From the NCBI RefSeq assembly GCF_000020125.1, contig NC_010681.1:248001-312000 (forward strand): DNA of 64,000 bases, read 5' to 3'. Positions 54,346 through 63,481 of this stretch are shown piece by piece; position 1 is the first letter of the stretch; every line of letters begins with the position of its first letter. Both the position numbers and the translations under genes were made by a program. The notes under the pieces were generated by a model, which saw only the letters and a program-made list of their open reading frames with translations, searched no databases and had not been told where the DNA came from. Origin of the DNA: Paraburkholderia phytofirmans PsJN. GTDB taxonomy: Bacteria > Pseudomonadota > Gammaproteobacteria > Burkholderiales > Burkholderiaceae.

Positions 54346-55983
54346 ATGGACGCTACTGTGATCTCTTCAGCGCGGAAGTTCTTTCTGATGCCCATACCGC
54401 CGACACCGAACGGCCGGCTGCACCTCGGCCATATCGCCGGGCCTTATCTGCGGATGGACATGTTGTGCCGCTATCTTCGCAGTCAAGGTCATCATGTGCG
54501 CGTCGTGTCCGCCGTTGATGGCTTCGACTCGTACGTGCTCTGGAAGGGACTACAGGAGACCCGCCCGCCGGAGGAAGTCTGTCGTGACTATCACGCGCAG
54601 ATTGCCCGCGATCTGGCGGCGCTCGACATCGAAGTCGACGATTTTCTCGATCTGGTGCAAGGGTCGCATGCACCTAGCCACGCCAATACCGCACGGCGCG
54701 CTGTCGAGATGCTTGTGGCGAGCGGTCATACCGATACCATCGTCGAGAAGGTGCTGTACAGCCGCGCGACCGGCCGGTACCTCGTGGGCGCATGGCTGAC
54801 AGGCCAATGCCCGCAGTGCGAAGCCCCGGCGGCCGGTTATTTTTGCGAGGCCTGCGGTGCCCACTTTCGCCCTGAGTCGATGCTCAATCCCGGACCGCGG
54901 ATGGGCGATGCTGATCTGGAATGGCGTGAGACGGAAAACATCTTCCTGCGCGTGCCGGATGAAGCGGAACTCCTACGACGGCTGCAATGCGCCGGTGCGC
55001 CCGAGAAGTTCATCGCAGTGGTGCTGCGGTTTTTAGCGCGCGAGCGTGGCCTGGTCAGGCTGACCGCGCCTGGTGATTGGGGCGTCGCCTGGCCAGCGGA
55101 CCGGTGGGGCAATCCCCGAGTCCTGTTCGAGGCGGGGTGGGAGTACGGCTTGACGTGCGGCGAGCGCTACGCTCAGATGGAGGGCGGTGACGCTCATCCG
55201 ATGGCCCGCGGCAGCGATGTGACGACGTTGGTCAGCTTTGGCATCGACAATGCCGTCCTGCTGCTGGCGGGCTCGGTGGCGGTAATGAATGCATTGCCGG
55301 AGCGTCAGCCGTTCGATCACGTGTTGACGAACTACTTCTATAACCTTCAGGGTTCCAAGTTTTCGACTAGCAGGCTGCATGTGGTTTGGGCTGCCGATAT
55401 CGTCGACATGACGCCTGCGTCGAGCGATGCAGTACGTTGCTTTCTGGCTCGCGAAAGTCCGGAGGAGCAGACGAGCAACTTCGACGTGGGCGACTTTATC
55501 CGCTTCGTCAACGACGACCTGGCAGGCACGATGCAAGCGCGGATCGACGCTGCGTGGGAGACGCTGGCGCGAAGTCCCCAGCGCGAGTGGTCCATGTCGG
55601 CTTCAATGGCTGGGCGATTCGAGGCGTCGTCAAGTGCGTTGGATCACGCGTTCCGGCTCGATGCCGTCTCCGCGCGCGCTGCATGTGCCGTGCTGCTTGC
55701 ATGGGATGGCCTGCCACAGGTCGATCTTGGGAATCCAGAGGAGGCGTACGGTTGGCTCAAAGGCCTCGCGTACTTTGCCGCACCGATCATGCCCCGTCTG
55801 TCTTCCGAACTGTGGCGCGCGCTTGGACATGAAGGAATGCCGTTGCGGCGCGAGGTGCGTTGCGTGTCGACACCGCATATGCAAGGCAACTGCCGCGCAT
55901 GGTTCTCACCGCTGTCGCTGGAATCGCTCAGTCCATGCTTGCCGGCCGGCCTTTCGCTCGCCGGAGTGGCAAGCCATGCGTGA
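54346..55983 (+). CDS. Methionyl-tRNA-synthetase-like ligase
   Basis: 545 residues. Class I motifs: HIGH equivalent HLGH in PIPPTPNGRLHLGHIAG, zinc knuckle CPQCEAPAAGYFCEACGAHF, KMSKS equivalent GSKFSTSRLHV. The C-terminal helical domain is short and unlike that of a housekeeping MetRS, and the gene sits between DAO, cupin and DAO genes. In known hydrazine clusters the MetRS-like domain activates glycine and loads it on N6-hydroxylysine. A real or resistant MetRS is the alternative. ATG chosen at MDATVISSARKFF; stop overlaps the next gene by 8 bases. Confidence 0.87.
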   Translation: MDATVISSARKFFLMPIPPTPNGRLHLGHIAGPYLRMDMLCRYLRSQGHHVRVVSAVDGFDSYVLWKGLQETRPPEEVCRDYHAQIARDLAALDIEVDDFLDLVQGSHAPSHANTARRAVEMLVASGHTDTIVEKVLYSRATGRYLVGAWLTGQCPQCEAPAAGYFCEACGAHFRPESMLNPGPRMGDADLEWRETENIFLRVPDEAELLRRLQCAGAPEKFIAVVLRFLARERGLVRLTAPGDWGVAWPADRWGNPRVLFEAGWEYGLTCGERYAQMEGGDAHPMARGSDVTTLVSFGIDNAVLLLAGSVAVMNALPERQPFDHVLTNYFYNLQGSKFSTSRLHVVWAADIVDMTPASSDAVRCFLARESPEEQTSNFDVGDFIRFVNDDLAGTMQARIDAAWETLARSPQREWSMSASMAGRFEASSSALDHAFRLDAVSARAACAVLLAWDGLPQVDLGNPEEAYGWLKGLAYFAAPIMPRLSSELWRALGHEGMPLRREVRCVSTPHMQGNCRAWFSPLSLESLSPCLPAGLSLAGVASHA

Positions 55984-57106
55984 GACAGCCGACGTCGTGG
56001 TGATAGGTGGCGGCTCGACCGGAAGCAGCGTCGCGTGGCATCTCGCGCGGGCCGGTTTGACGGTAAGGTTGCTGGAGCGCGGGACAATCGCATCCGGCTC
56101 GTCCGGCGATTCTCCAGGCATTGTCCGTCAGTACTATCCGAACCCCGCGCTGGCTCGACTCGCGGCGCGTGGCTTGCGGATTTACCGGCAATGGGCCGAG
56201 ATGTTCGACGGCGAGTGCGGCTACCAGCGTACTGGTTTTCTGACAGGCGTGACACAAGCCGAGTGGGGACGTACCTGTGTGCAGGTGCATCAGCAGCAAT
56301 CGGACGGTATCGGCGTGGCGCTCTACTCACCGACGCAGATGCGAGCTTTAATCGCCGACCTCCAGGTCGACGGTCTCGCTGGCGCCGTATACGAGCAGGA
56401 TGCGGGCTACTGCGACGCACGCGCAACAGCGCAATCTTTCGCGCAGGGCGCGCAGCGGTTCGGCGCGGTCATCGACGAGCACCGCACCGCGTGCCGGATT
56501 CACACGCTCAATGGGCGGGTAACCGGCGTGGAAACCGATCGCGGCCGGATCGACGCCGCCGTCCTGGTCAATGCTGCAGGCCCCTGGGCGGCGTCTCTCG
56601 CTGCGACTTGCGGCGCCGATCTGCCCATTACCGCATCGAGACAAGGCGTGGCCATCTGCAGGATCGAGGCGCAGGCGGAAGAAGCGCAACTGCCTGGGTA
56701 TAGCGAAAGGAAACACGGTTTCTACCTGCGGCCGGATAGCCCTGGCATTTATATGATCGGCTCCCTCGCTCCGGACGACAGTGGACCGGTCGATCCTGAC
56801 GCGCATCGCCCCCAGATGGGTGGCGATGTGAGCCGGCGATATTGCGAACGCGCCGCGCAGCGATTTTCCCGGCTTTCGGATGCGTCGCCGGTTGGCAGCA
56901 GGGTGTCATTTTTTGACGATACCCCGGATGGGAACCCGATCGTGGGAGTTGATCCGCGCGTCGATGGGCTGATTGTTGCCGCGGGTTTGTCGGGACACGG
57001 ATTCAAATTCGCGCCGGTATTTGGACAGGAAATCGCTGCATTGATCGCCGGAGGAAAAATGCATGCTGATCTCGATCAGTTTGAAGTTAGCCGATTTCTC
57101 GACTAA
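55976..57106 (+). CDS. DAO-type FAD oxidoreductase 2
   Basis: 376 residues. DVVVIGGGSTGSSVAWHLAR, then LLERGTIASGSSGDSPGIVR (FAD, DAO motif), and C-terminal PIVGVDPRVDGLIVAAGLSG HGFKFAP. Clear full-length DAO member, different from enzyme 1. Two such enzymes could split the steps: cleavage of the N-N adduct and a further oxidation of the hydrazine (to hydrazone/diazo or azo), which would change the end product. Overlaps the MetRS-like gene by 8 bases, so in the same operon. Confidence 0.9.
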   Translation: MRETADVVVIGGGSTGSSVAWHLARAGLTVRLLERGTIASGSSGDSPGIVRQYYPNPALARLAARGLRIYRQWAEMFDGECGYQRTGFLTGVTQAEWGRTCVQVHQQQSDGIGVALYSPTQMRALIADLQVDGLAGAVYEQDAGYCDARATAQSFAQGAQRFGAVIDEHRTACRIHTLNGRVTGVETDRGRIDAAVLVNAAGPWAASLAATCGADLPITASRQGVAICRIEAQAEEAQLPGYSERKHGFYLRPDSPGIYMIGSLAPDDSGPVDPDAHRPQMGGDVSRRYCERAAQRFSRLSDASPVGSRVSFFDDTPDGNPIVGVDPRVDGLIVAAGLSGHGFKFAPVFGQEIAALIAGGKMHADLDQFEVSRFLD

Positions 57107-57879
57107 CGCTGGCCGGTGCCGTTGAGGTTGTGACTATCGAATCAGCTAACTTCGCGCGACAGATTGCGTTTCCTCGGAACGCAGCGACCGCGGGAGAGAT
57201 CGCTGTGGATCATCGTGCGGAATGTCCGCTAGGCGGTATCTGGAGGTCCGTTGCGGGTTGATCCGAGCCATTTGCATCTACCAATGAAGGTGTTCGCAAC
57301 TTGGAGCGTTGGCGGAGCAGCGTGTGGTCATGAGTTTTCCGAGGACTACGATAGTGGGGTATTTTCCGTCGAAGTCCCCGCTCACTTCTGGTCATTCGTC
57401 TGATGGCTAGGACGGTATTCTCAGCACAAAACGTTACTAAAGAATCCGTCATTGAAATCAAGTGTTTGGCGCTCGGTAATATCACCGCATATAGATAATT
57501 TCCTCGCCCGTTGCAGTGGCTTCCGCTACCTCAGACCGCAAATGGTTGTCCGTCCGGACCGGCCTTCGGCGGGATAGCTGGCGTCCGGATGGCCGGCTGC
57601 CGCCCAGACGTGCCTGCGGTACTTCCCGCAGGCATCGACGCCATTTCAGCCAGGCGCTGGTGCGTGCGAACGGCCGCCCAAGCGGACGACGGACGGTGAG
57701 CATGCCGCTTGACCATGCCAGCCGGACGAGGCTTCAGTCGGACTTCAGGAGGATTCCACTTCGACATAGCGACTCGTATGTACAGCCGCCGAGCTGAACA
57801 GGGCAGGAAACGCAGCTGACAGTAGAAGCAGCAGGGCAACGCAGCGGTACAAGGCATTCTCCTTCAGACGCCGGCCATC
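57107..57879. other. Intergenic stretch after the hydrazine operon
   Basis: Shadow frames only. No clear rho-independent terminator seen directly after 57106. Confidence 0.4.
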
Positions 57880-58176
57880 TTACCGCGTCGGGCAACGCTG
57901 CCCGGTGCCGACACAGGATCCATTACATCCGTGGCGGAAGTGGCGATCAAGAATGGCGCGATCAATCATCCACGAATTCGTTGGCGCGGGAATCGGCGTG
58001 CCGACCTGACGGCGGTTTTCCCGGGCGAAGAAGGCGGGTTCTCCAGCCTTGCCCCGTTGGATAGCCTTGTCGATGATCGCGTCACCGAATGCTTGGCGCA
58101 GACTCGACACCCATGCGGCGATTTCCGGCGTTGGATGCGTCCAGGCTGGCCGTTGCCATGACGCCCGAAGGCGCAT
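57880..58176 (-). CDS. Small hypothetical plasmid protein or fragment
   Basis: 98 codons from ATG 58176: the core reads PEIAAWVSSLRQAFGDAIID KAIQRGKAGEPAFFARENRR. The pattern is one I associate with hypothetical proteins encoded on proteobacterial plasmids, without a function. The N-terminus overlaps the decayed ChrB-like frame, so it may be a fragment. Confidence 0.4.
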   Translation of the reverse strand: MRLRASWQRPAWTHPTPEIAAWVSSLRQAFGDAIIDKAIQRGKAGEPAFFARENRRQVGTPIPAPTNSWMIDRAILDRHFRHGCNGSCVGTGQRCPTR

Positions 58177-58178
58177 CG

Positions 58179-58590
58179 AAAAAAGTCAACCTGACGAATA
58201 GCGATCAGCCAGTCAGCCAGCGAGCGTACTTCCGCACGCTTCCAGGCGTCTCCGGTGCGCCGAGGTTCTTGCGGGTTGTTGTTTCCATTGCTCGATGTCT
58301 TTCTGCAACCGCGTTGCGAGGTGCAGAAACTCCCGATATTCCGTTTCCTGCCCATGCTGGAACTGGTCCACAAGGGTCTCCCCGTGGACATCCGCTGCTG
58401 TGGCGCCCTCTGCGAAGCGGCTCAGCCGCCACTTCACGTCCGATGCTGGACGCTCGGGCAGAGGCTATAGCCAGGGCCATACGGCCGGCCGCGCCTATGG
58501 GAGAACAGGAAGGCCCCGTGGGGAAGATGCCGACCTCCCGCCGATTTCAGGAGGCGCCGCCCTCCCGCCCGGATGGACGTGGAGGGGCTT
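58179..58590 (-). pseudogene. Decayed ChrB-like gene (frameshifted)
   Basis: On the minus strand, pieces of a ChrB N-terminal domain appear in order but in different frames: SPSTSIRAGGRRLLKSAGG (near 58590), QFQHGQETEYREFLHLATRL with QKDIEQWKQ (about 58370-58290), and SLADWLIAIRQVDFF (about 58225-58181), with FFDAPSGVMATASLDA continuing in yet another frame after a T-run. They line up with KADRNEEYVEFLDKCRDF, LESWLEKIVKLDFY and GAPLAAEAA of the intact gene at 58866. At least two frameshifts, so not functional. Confidence 0.6.
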
Positions 58591-58836
58591 CGGAGCATGG
58601 CAATGATCCACTCCATTGTGGATATGCTTGTAACCGTAGTAACAAAAAAAGTGAAATATTTTTTTCTGCTGAGCAGTTCCACCAGCTGGCCATGGAGGCT
58701 GCAAATTCCGGTAATTCGTGCTGCCACGGCGGCTCTCCGCCATGGTCCATCCTTTGATGGTCCTGAACAACCGGGGAAATTGTCATGTCACAAAAATTTT
58801 CGAGATAAGTTACCGTTCTGCCCGTTCTATTGTAAT

Positions 58837-58850
58837 GTAACGATGGTTAC
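58837..58850. promoter_or_regulatory. Operator-like inverted repeat before ChrB-like gene
   Basis: GTAAC-GATG-GTTAC (58837-58850) is an inverted repeat 16 bases before the ATG, overlapping the expected promoter (TATTGTAAT at 58829-58837). A related GTAACCGTAGTAAC lies at about 58631. Auto-repression by the ChrB-like protein is plausible. Confidence 0.5.
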
Positions 58851-58865
58851 TTTAGAATCGTCGGC

Positions 58866-59429
58866 ATGAACACTCAGAACTGGTTACTCCTGACCTACAA
58901 GGTGCCCGCCGAACCCGCCAGGAAACGCGTTGCGCTCTGGCGCAAGCTCAAGGGCATGGGTGCGGTCTATCTGCAAAGCGGCGTCTGCCTGCTGCCCAGG
59001 ACGGACGACCATATCCGCCGCCTCAAGATCATCGAAAACGAGATCGACGGGATGTCGGGCGAGTCTGTCCTGCTCGAGACCGTCGCCCTCGATCGGGGGC
59101 AGGAGGAAAAGGTCGTCGGCCGCTTCAAGGCGGATCGCAACGAGGAGTACGTCGAATTCCTCGACAAGTGCAGGGATTTCGAGGCGGAGATTGCGAAAGA
59201 GACTGCAGACAGCCACTTCACCTATGCGGAGCTTGAGGAAAACGACGTCGATTTCAGGAAGCTCGAGTCGTGGCTGGAGAAGATCGTGAAGCTCGACTTC
59301 TACGGCGCGCCCCTGGCTGCCGAAGCCGCCACACGGCTGAAGGAATGCGAAGCGTTGCTCGACACCTATGCCCAGCGTGTTTTCGAGGCACACGACGAAA
59401 ACCACCTCACGCCACCCCGACCGCAATAA
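58866..59429 (+). CDS. ChrB N-terminal-domain protein (chromate-resistance regulator type)
   Basis: 187 residues: NWLLLTYKVPAEPARKRVAL, WRKLKGMGAVYLQSGVCLLP, then RFKADRNEEYVEFLDKCRDF and LESWLEKIVKLDFYGAPLAA. This is the N-terminal domain of ChrB, a chromate-sensing regulator; the C-terminal catalytic-looking half of full ChrB (about 320 residues) is missing, so this is the short form. Followed by a nuclease-like gene and an MFS gene on the same strand; no chrA is visible. Confidence 0.8.
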   Translation: MNTQNWLLLTYKVPAEPARKRVALWRKLKGMGAVYLQSGVCLLPRTDDHIRRLKIIENEIDGMSGESVLLETVALDRGQEEKVVGRFKADRNEEYVEFLDKCRDFEAEIAKETADSHFTYAELEENDVDFRKLESWLEKIVKLDFYGAPLAAEAATRLKECEALLDTYAQRVFEAHDENHLTPPRPQ

Positions 59430-59446
59430 CAAACAGCAGGCTCGCC

Positions 59447-60253
59447 ATGACCACATTGACCGTTCTTACCTACAACACCCTGTTCGCCGGCCGCGACGGC
59501 GGCGATGATCGCCGCGCGCAGGCTCAGGTCGGGCTGATCAACGATCTTCGGCCCGACGTCTTCCTGATGCAGGAAGCAAAGGGCTTCGATGCGAACGGCG
59601 GTGCGTGGCTCCACGCGCTCGAACAGCAGATTGCCATGCGCGGCTTTCTGGCTGTTGCACCGCGCACTGGCCAGAACATCGCCATCTTCATTCGCGAGCC
59701 GCTGCGCCCGTTGGGCTTCGAGGCCGACGGTGCAAACTTCCATCACACGCTCGCGACACTGCGGGTCGCGGTCCCCGGCAGCGAACTGCCCGTCACCTTC
59801 ATCAGCGCCCATCTGTGCCCGAACGGGCCGGAGATTCGCCGCCGGGAAGCCGCCTATCTGGCTGTCCATGCTGCCCCCGAGCGACTGACGCTCGTCACGG
59901 GTGACTTCAATTCCGCTTCGCCGCATGACTCCGAGCCGGAGGACTGGGCCGCACTTGCGCCGCACCACCGTGCCCGCTATGTGGCCGACGACCTGCAGGG
60001 CATCGACCGCAGCGTGCTCGCGCATCTGGAAGCGGCCGGCTGGGTCGACCTCGGCCAGGAACTGGACGCGGCCGGTGTCCCGACGGTTCCCACAGCGGCC
60101 TACCGCGATGCCGAGTTCGCCACCATGCGCTGCGACTACCTGCTGGCGTCCAGCGGGCTCGCCGCGAAGGCCCGCAGTTATCAGGTCATCCGCAACAGCA
60201 TCACCGACACGGCCTCCGACCATTACCCCGTGCTCGCGACATTCGAGTTGTAG
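59447..60253 (+). CDS. Endonuclease/exonuclease/phosphatase-family protein
   Basis: 268 residues. The EEP fold core: TVLTYNTLFAGRDGGDDRRA, DLRPDVFLMQEAKGFD (Glu metal ligand), FISAHLCPNGPEIRRREAAY (Asp/His region), VTGDFNSASPHDSEPEDW (GDFN motif) and ITDTASDHYPVLATFEL (SDHxP). All signature residues present. Substrate may be DNA, a phosphodiester or an inositol phosphate; no signal peptide seen. Gap to the ChrB-like gene 17 bases, so same operon. Confidence 0.88.
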   Translation: MTTLTVLTYNTLFAGRDGGDDRRAQAQVGLINDLRPDVFLMQEAKGFDANGGAWLHALEQQIAMRGFLAVAPRTGQNIAIFIREPLRPLGFEADGANFHHTLATLRVAVPGSELPVTFISAHLCPNGPEIRRREAAYLAVHAAPERLTLVTGDFNSASPHDSEPEDWAALAPHHRARYVADDLQGIDRSVLAHLEAAGWVDLGQELDAAGVPTVPTAAYRDAEFATMRCDYLLASSGLAAKARSYQVIRNSITDTASDHYPVLATFEL

Positions 60254-60360
60254 TCATGGGCAGGCACGAGGGCCACGACCGCCAGGATCGCCACCTACCG
60301 TATCTGATGCCGCTGACTCCACGTGTCGGTAGCGAACAGGCGAAGAGAAGGGATCACGAC

Positions 60361-61623
60361 ATGAGTGAAAACAACGAAGTCGCTGCGACTGCAGTACCCG
60401 CCGAGTCGCCAAAAAATTGGCTTAACCGCACCGTGGCGGGCGCGGGGATTACGAGTGCGCTTGGCGATTTCTGCTATGAGACAACGACTGTTATCCTGCC
60501 CGGCTTTCTGGCCGTACTCGGCGTTCCAGCCGCCATGCTGGGCATCATCGAAGGCATTGCCGATGCCGTGGCCGCATTCACGAAGATGGTCTCGGGCTAC
60601 ATCGCCGACCGGCTGGGGCATCGCAAGCTGCTGGTTTTGCTCGGCTATGGCCTGACACCGGTCGGACAGGTGCTGATCGCGCTGGCGGCGGGCTGGCCCT
60701 TGCTGCTGCTTGGACGCATCGTGTCGTGGTTTGGCAAGGGACTGCGCGGCCCGCTGCGCGATGCGATCGTGATTCAGGCCGTGTCGCCGGCAACGCGCGG
60801 CCGGGCGTTCGGCTTTCACCGGGCGGCCGATACGATCGGTGCCGTGCTCGGCCCGTTGCTCGGCGTCGCGTTGCTGGGCTGGGCAAAGGCATTGCCCTGG
60901 CTCGGCGCCACAGGCCCGTTCCGTCTGGCCCTGTGGGCCTCGGTGATTCCAGGCGTGCTGGCCGTGCTGGCGTTTCTGACACTGGTCAGGGACCCAGAGC
61001 GTTCGTCGAATCCGGCGCTCAGATTTTTCAGCTCGCTGCGCACCTTGCCACGGCGGTTCAGGCGCTATCTCGGGGCCGTTGGCATTTTCGGCATCGGCGA
61101 TTTCTCCCACAGCCTGCTGATTCTGGCCGCGACGACCCTGCTCACACCGAGACTCGGCACGATCGAGGCCGCACAGGTGGCGGGCCTGCTTTACGTGTGG
61201 CGCAATGTCGTTCAGGTTGCGGTCTCGTATCCGGTGGGCGTGGCAGCCGACCGGACCGGCCATCTCCCCGTGCTGGTTGCGGGGTACGTGCTGGGCGCGC
61301 TCACGGCAGCGCTGATGGCGCTCGCGTTCTGGTGGCACATCGACAGCGTGCCTTTGCTGGCAGGTATTTTTCTGGTCGCCGGGCTGTATGTCGCCGTGCA
61401 GGAAGCGCTGGAATCGACGGTCACTGCGGAAATGGTCCAGCCCGATACGCTCGCCATCAGCTATGGTGCGCTCGGCACCGTGAACGGTACGACAAAATTC
61501 GTTTCAAGCGCGATCGTCGGCACGGTATGGACAGCCGCCACCCCAATGCTTGGCTTCGCGCTGGCGGCTGTGCTGATGATCGCCGGAACCATCGCGCTCG
61601 CCCGCCTGGAAAGACGGGCATGA
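60361..61623 (+). CDS. MFS transporter
   Basis: 420 residues, about 12 spans. ATG chosen after AGAAGGGATCACGAC. GDFCYETTTVILPGFLAVLG, SGYIADRLGHRKLLVLLGYG and GLRGPLRDAIVIQAVSPATR are conserved MFS motifs. Third gene of a unit with the ChrB-like and EEP-family genes, a set I recall from ChrB-type loci. Substrate unknown; efflux of a toxic oxyanion is possible. Confidence 0.9.
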   Translation: MSENNEVAATAVPAESPKNWLNRTVAGAGITSALGDFCYETTTVILPGFLAVLGVPAAMLGIIEGIADAVAAFTKMVSGYIADRLGHRKLLVLLGYGLTPVGQVLIALAAGWPLLLLGRIVSWFGKGLRGPLRDAIVIQAVSPATRGRAFGFHRAADTIGAVLGPLLGVALLGWAKALPWLGATGPFRLALWASVIPGVLAVLAFLTLVRDPERSSNPALRFFSSLRTLPRRFRRYLGAVGIFGIGDFSHSLLILAATTLLTPRLGTIEAAQVAGLLYVWRNVVQVAVSYPVGVAADRTGHLPVLVAGYVLGALTAALMALAFWWHIDSVPLLAGIFLVAGLYVAVQEALESTVTAEMVQPDTLAISYGALGTVNGTTKFVSSAIVGTVWTAATPMLGFALAAVLMIAGTIALARLERRA

Positions 61624-61630
61624 CGGCATT

Positions 61631-61993
61631 GTGTCTTCGACGGTAGGGTGCATCGGGAATTTCGATTTTTGCGGCAAAGACCCGAGCCTGATCGATACAT
61701 ATCGCCGAGCACAGGTAATTTGGAAGTCGAACGCGAAGCCGTCGGCCTTTCGAATCCGCTGGTTCGGACAGCGCAGCTATGAGCTTCAACTGCTCCACAT
61801 TGTCGTGCTCGGCATCTTGCATGAATACGTAACGCGCCAGTACGTCGGGCTGTATGCGAAGCCGCTCTGGCTGGTGTTTTATCTGGCCGCCGCCGCACTT
61901 GTCGCCCAAATCGTCTTCCGATATTTCTCCGAGCCCCTCAACAGGTTGTTCAGGCGCGGCGTTCTACATTCGTCCGCCGGATATGTGCGCTAG
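61631..61993 (+). pseudogene. C-terminal remnant of a membrane acyltransferase (acyltransferase 3)
   Basis: The frame has the typical last two spans: FGQRSYELQLLHIVVLGILH and KPLWLVFYLAAAALVAQIVF followed by RYFSEPLNRLFRRG, the usual end of OafA-type acyltransferases. No N-terminal part remains upstream, where the MFS gene ends only 8 bases before. A degraded fragment. Confidence 0.7.
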
Positions 61994-62018
61994 TGAGAGG
62001 TTGTTAGTTTCAGTCACG

Positions 62019-62553
62019 GGCCCCACATGCGTCTGTCCGCCATGTAGCGACCCGGCGAGGTCCCAGGTGCCTTGCCGAATATGGTCACAAAGCTGCGGCA
62101 CGCTCATAATCCAGGTCGTCCACGCGCTGCTTCGCCGAAGTGCCGGTGCCCAGTTATTTCAGCGCAAGCAGGAAGTGGAGTTGCTGGCGAGAGCGAACAA
62201 AACACACGCCTCTCTCCTGATTGAGAAGACGTGCCAACATGCTTTCGCACCGGTCAGCATGCCGCGGTCGCGTCTGGCTCGTGCCGCAGCAGGAAGGATC
62301 GCCCATAAACAAACATCGTGACGATATTGCGAAGCCGGGTTTCGGGCGGCATTAGCATATGAAAATTGTCGATAGGTGTTACTGCGATGGGACGGCAGTA
62401 GCGTCCCACATGCCAGTCCCTGTTGGCGTCTGCTATGAGTGCGGGCGCACTTGCGGGGCGGATTATCAACTCACGCAGCGATGGTGCCGCGGAAAGCACA
62501 CGCAGCAGTCCGACGGAACATTGATAGCTACGCTCGGTCGACAAAGACGGCAT
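62019..62553 (-). pseudogene. AraC-family regulator remnant
   Basis: Minus strand. An upstream frame (62254-62553) contains LRVLSAAPSLRELIIRPASA and PPETRLRNIVTMFVYG, like the linker before AraC HTH domains. A second piece at 62019-62110 reads SFVTIFGKAPGTSPGRYMAD in another frame, the second HTH helix of an AraC protein. Between them the frame is lost. Faded gene, no function. Confidence 0.6.
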
Positions 62554-62892
62554 AGCATTTAATCATGGCAAGGACAGTGATTTTGCGCCGATGCCATCCA
62601 CTCGAATTTCCGAGCCGTCATTTTCTGTCCTTTTGGAAGTTCCCAAAGTAAATGAATCTTGGTGTCTGGTCGGCAAAGCAGGTTCACCTTTGGGAAATCT
62701 TTGCGCATTTCCTTTTCCCTACACACAAAAATTCTCGACGGTATTCTCGCTGGTTATCATCATTTCGATATGCGTTACGTATATATTTTTAATAACCCAC
62801 GCGCCATTTTTTACCGAATATGCCTAAATCTGGAAGTAATACTGTCGTAAACCGGTATGCAGTTCATCGAAAACCCAGATAGTGAGGTGCTT
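62554..62892. other. Intergenic stretch before small exported protein
   Basis: AT-rich for this DNA (about 62690-62840), no recognised gene. Probably the promoter region of the following gene. Confidence 0.4.
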
Positions 62893-63438
62893 GTGAAATT
62901 TCTGTTTTCGGCAGTAGCTCTTGCCGCGCTTCCTCCCGTCGCAGCCTTTGCGCAGCAGTCGTCGAATCCTGCTGAATCGACCGACCAGCAGGTTCACGTG
63001 ACCGTCAAGGTTACGTCTTCGTTCTACGGGTCGTTCACGCAGGAAAAGGATGTAGATATTCGGCAAACGGCGACATTCAGTAATCTATCCGGTGTCCATA
63101 AATCGATGAAGTATGATGGCCCCTGCACGCTGAACCCCGCACCTCGCGACATCCACGACGGAGTTGTGGTGAAGATCACACCGTTGCTGTACTCGAAGAA
63201 CGGTCAGGTCGGGTTCGAGCAGGACGTTGCCGCAAGCAAGCTCCTCGGGTATCACGACTTCAACTCGGGCAAGTGCGGGAATATCTCCGAGGCGTCATGG
63301 GCGAGTGATTCTGACGGCTCTAGCGTGCTGGACCGCGTTGGTCAGCCGCTACAGATTCTGCACCAGGTAAATGATGCGAACGGCGCGCACCGGGATCTGG
63401 ACGTGTCAGTCATTTTCACTCCGGTCACGGCTCGCTGA
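62893..63438 (+). CDS. Exported CblD-like/minor-pilin-type or unknown secreted protein
   Basis: 181 residues from GTG 62893. Signal peptide KFLFSAVALAALPPVAAFAQ then a mature domain of strands: QVHVTVKVTSSFYGSFTQEK, VVKITPLLYSKNGQVGFEQD, ending in a strand-rich tail. Two cysteines only (PCTLNPAP, GKCGN), which could pair. I do not recognise it; the fold could be an adhesin or usher-related domain, but that is a guess. Starting at ATG 62857 would put 12 residues before the signal peptide, so GTG is preferred. Confidence 0.65.
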   Translation: MKFLFSAVALAALPPVAAFAQQSSNPAESTDQQVHVTVKVTSSFYGSFTQEKDVDIRQTATFSNLSGVHKSMKYDGPCTLNPAPRDIHDGVVVKITPLLYSKNGQVGFEQDVAASKLLGYHDFNSGKCGNISEASWASDSDGSSVLDRVGQPLQILHQVNDANGAHRDLDVSVIFTPVTAR

Positions 63439-63459
63439 AAATCTCACGATGTGCGAAAC

Positions 63460-63481
63460 GGGGCAGCGCAAGCGCTGCCCC
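63460..63481 (+). terminator. Hairpin after exported-protein gene
   Basis: GGGGCAGCG-CAAG-CGCTGCCCC is a perfect 9-bp GC stem, 22 bases after the stop. The bases after it (ATAGAATCC) have no strong T-run, so a weak or factor-assisted terminator. Confidence 0.7.

Noticed and set aside
54346..55983. Housekeeping methionyl-tRNA synthetase
   Set aside because: Class I motifs are present, but gene context (monooxygenase, cupin, two DAO genes, overlapping ends), the altered KMSKS and the short C-terminus favour a hydrazine-forming ligase. Not fully excluded.
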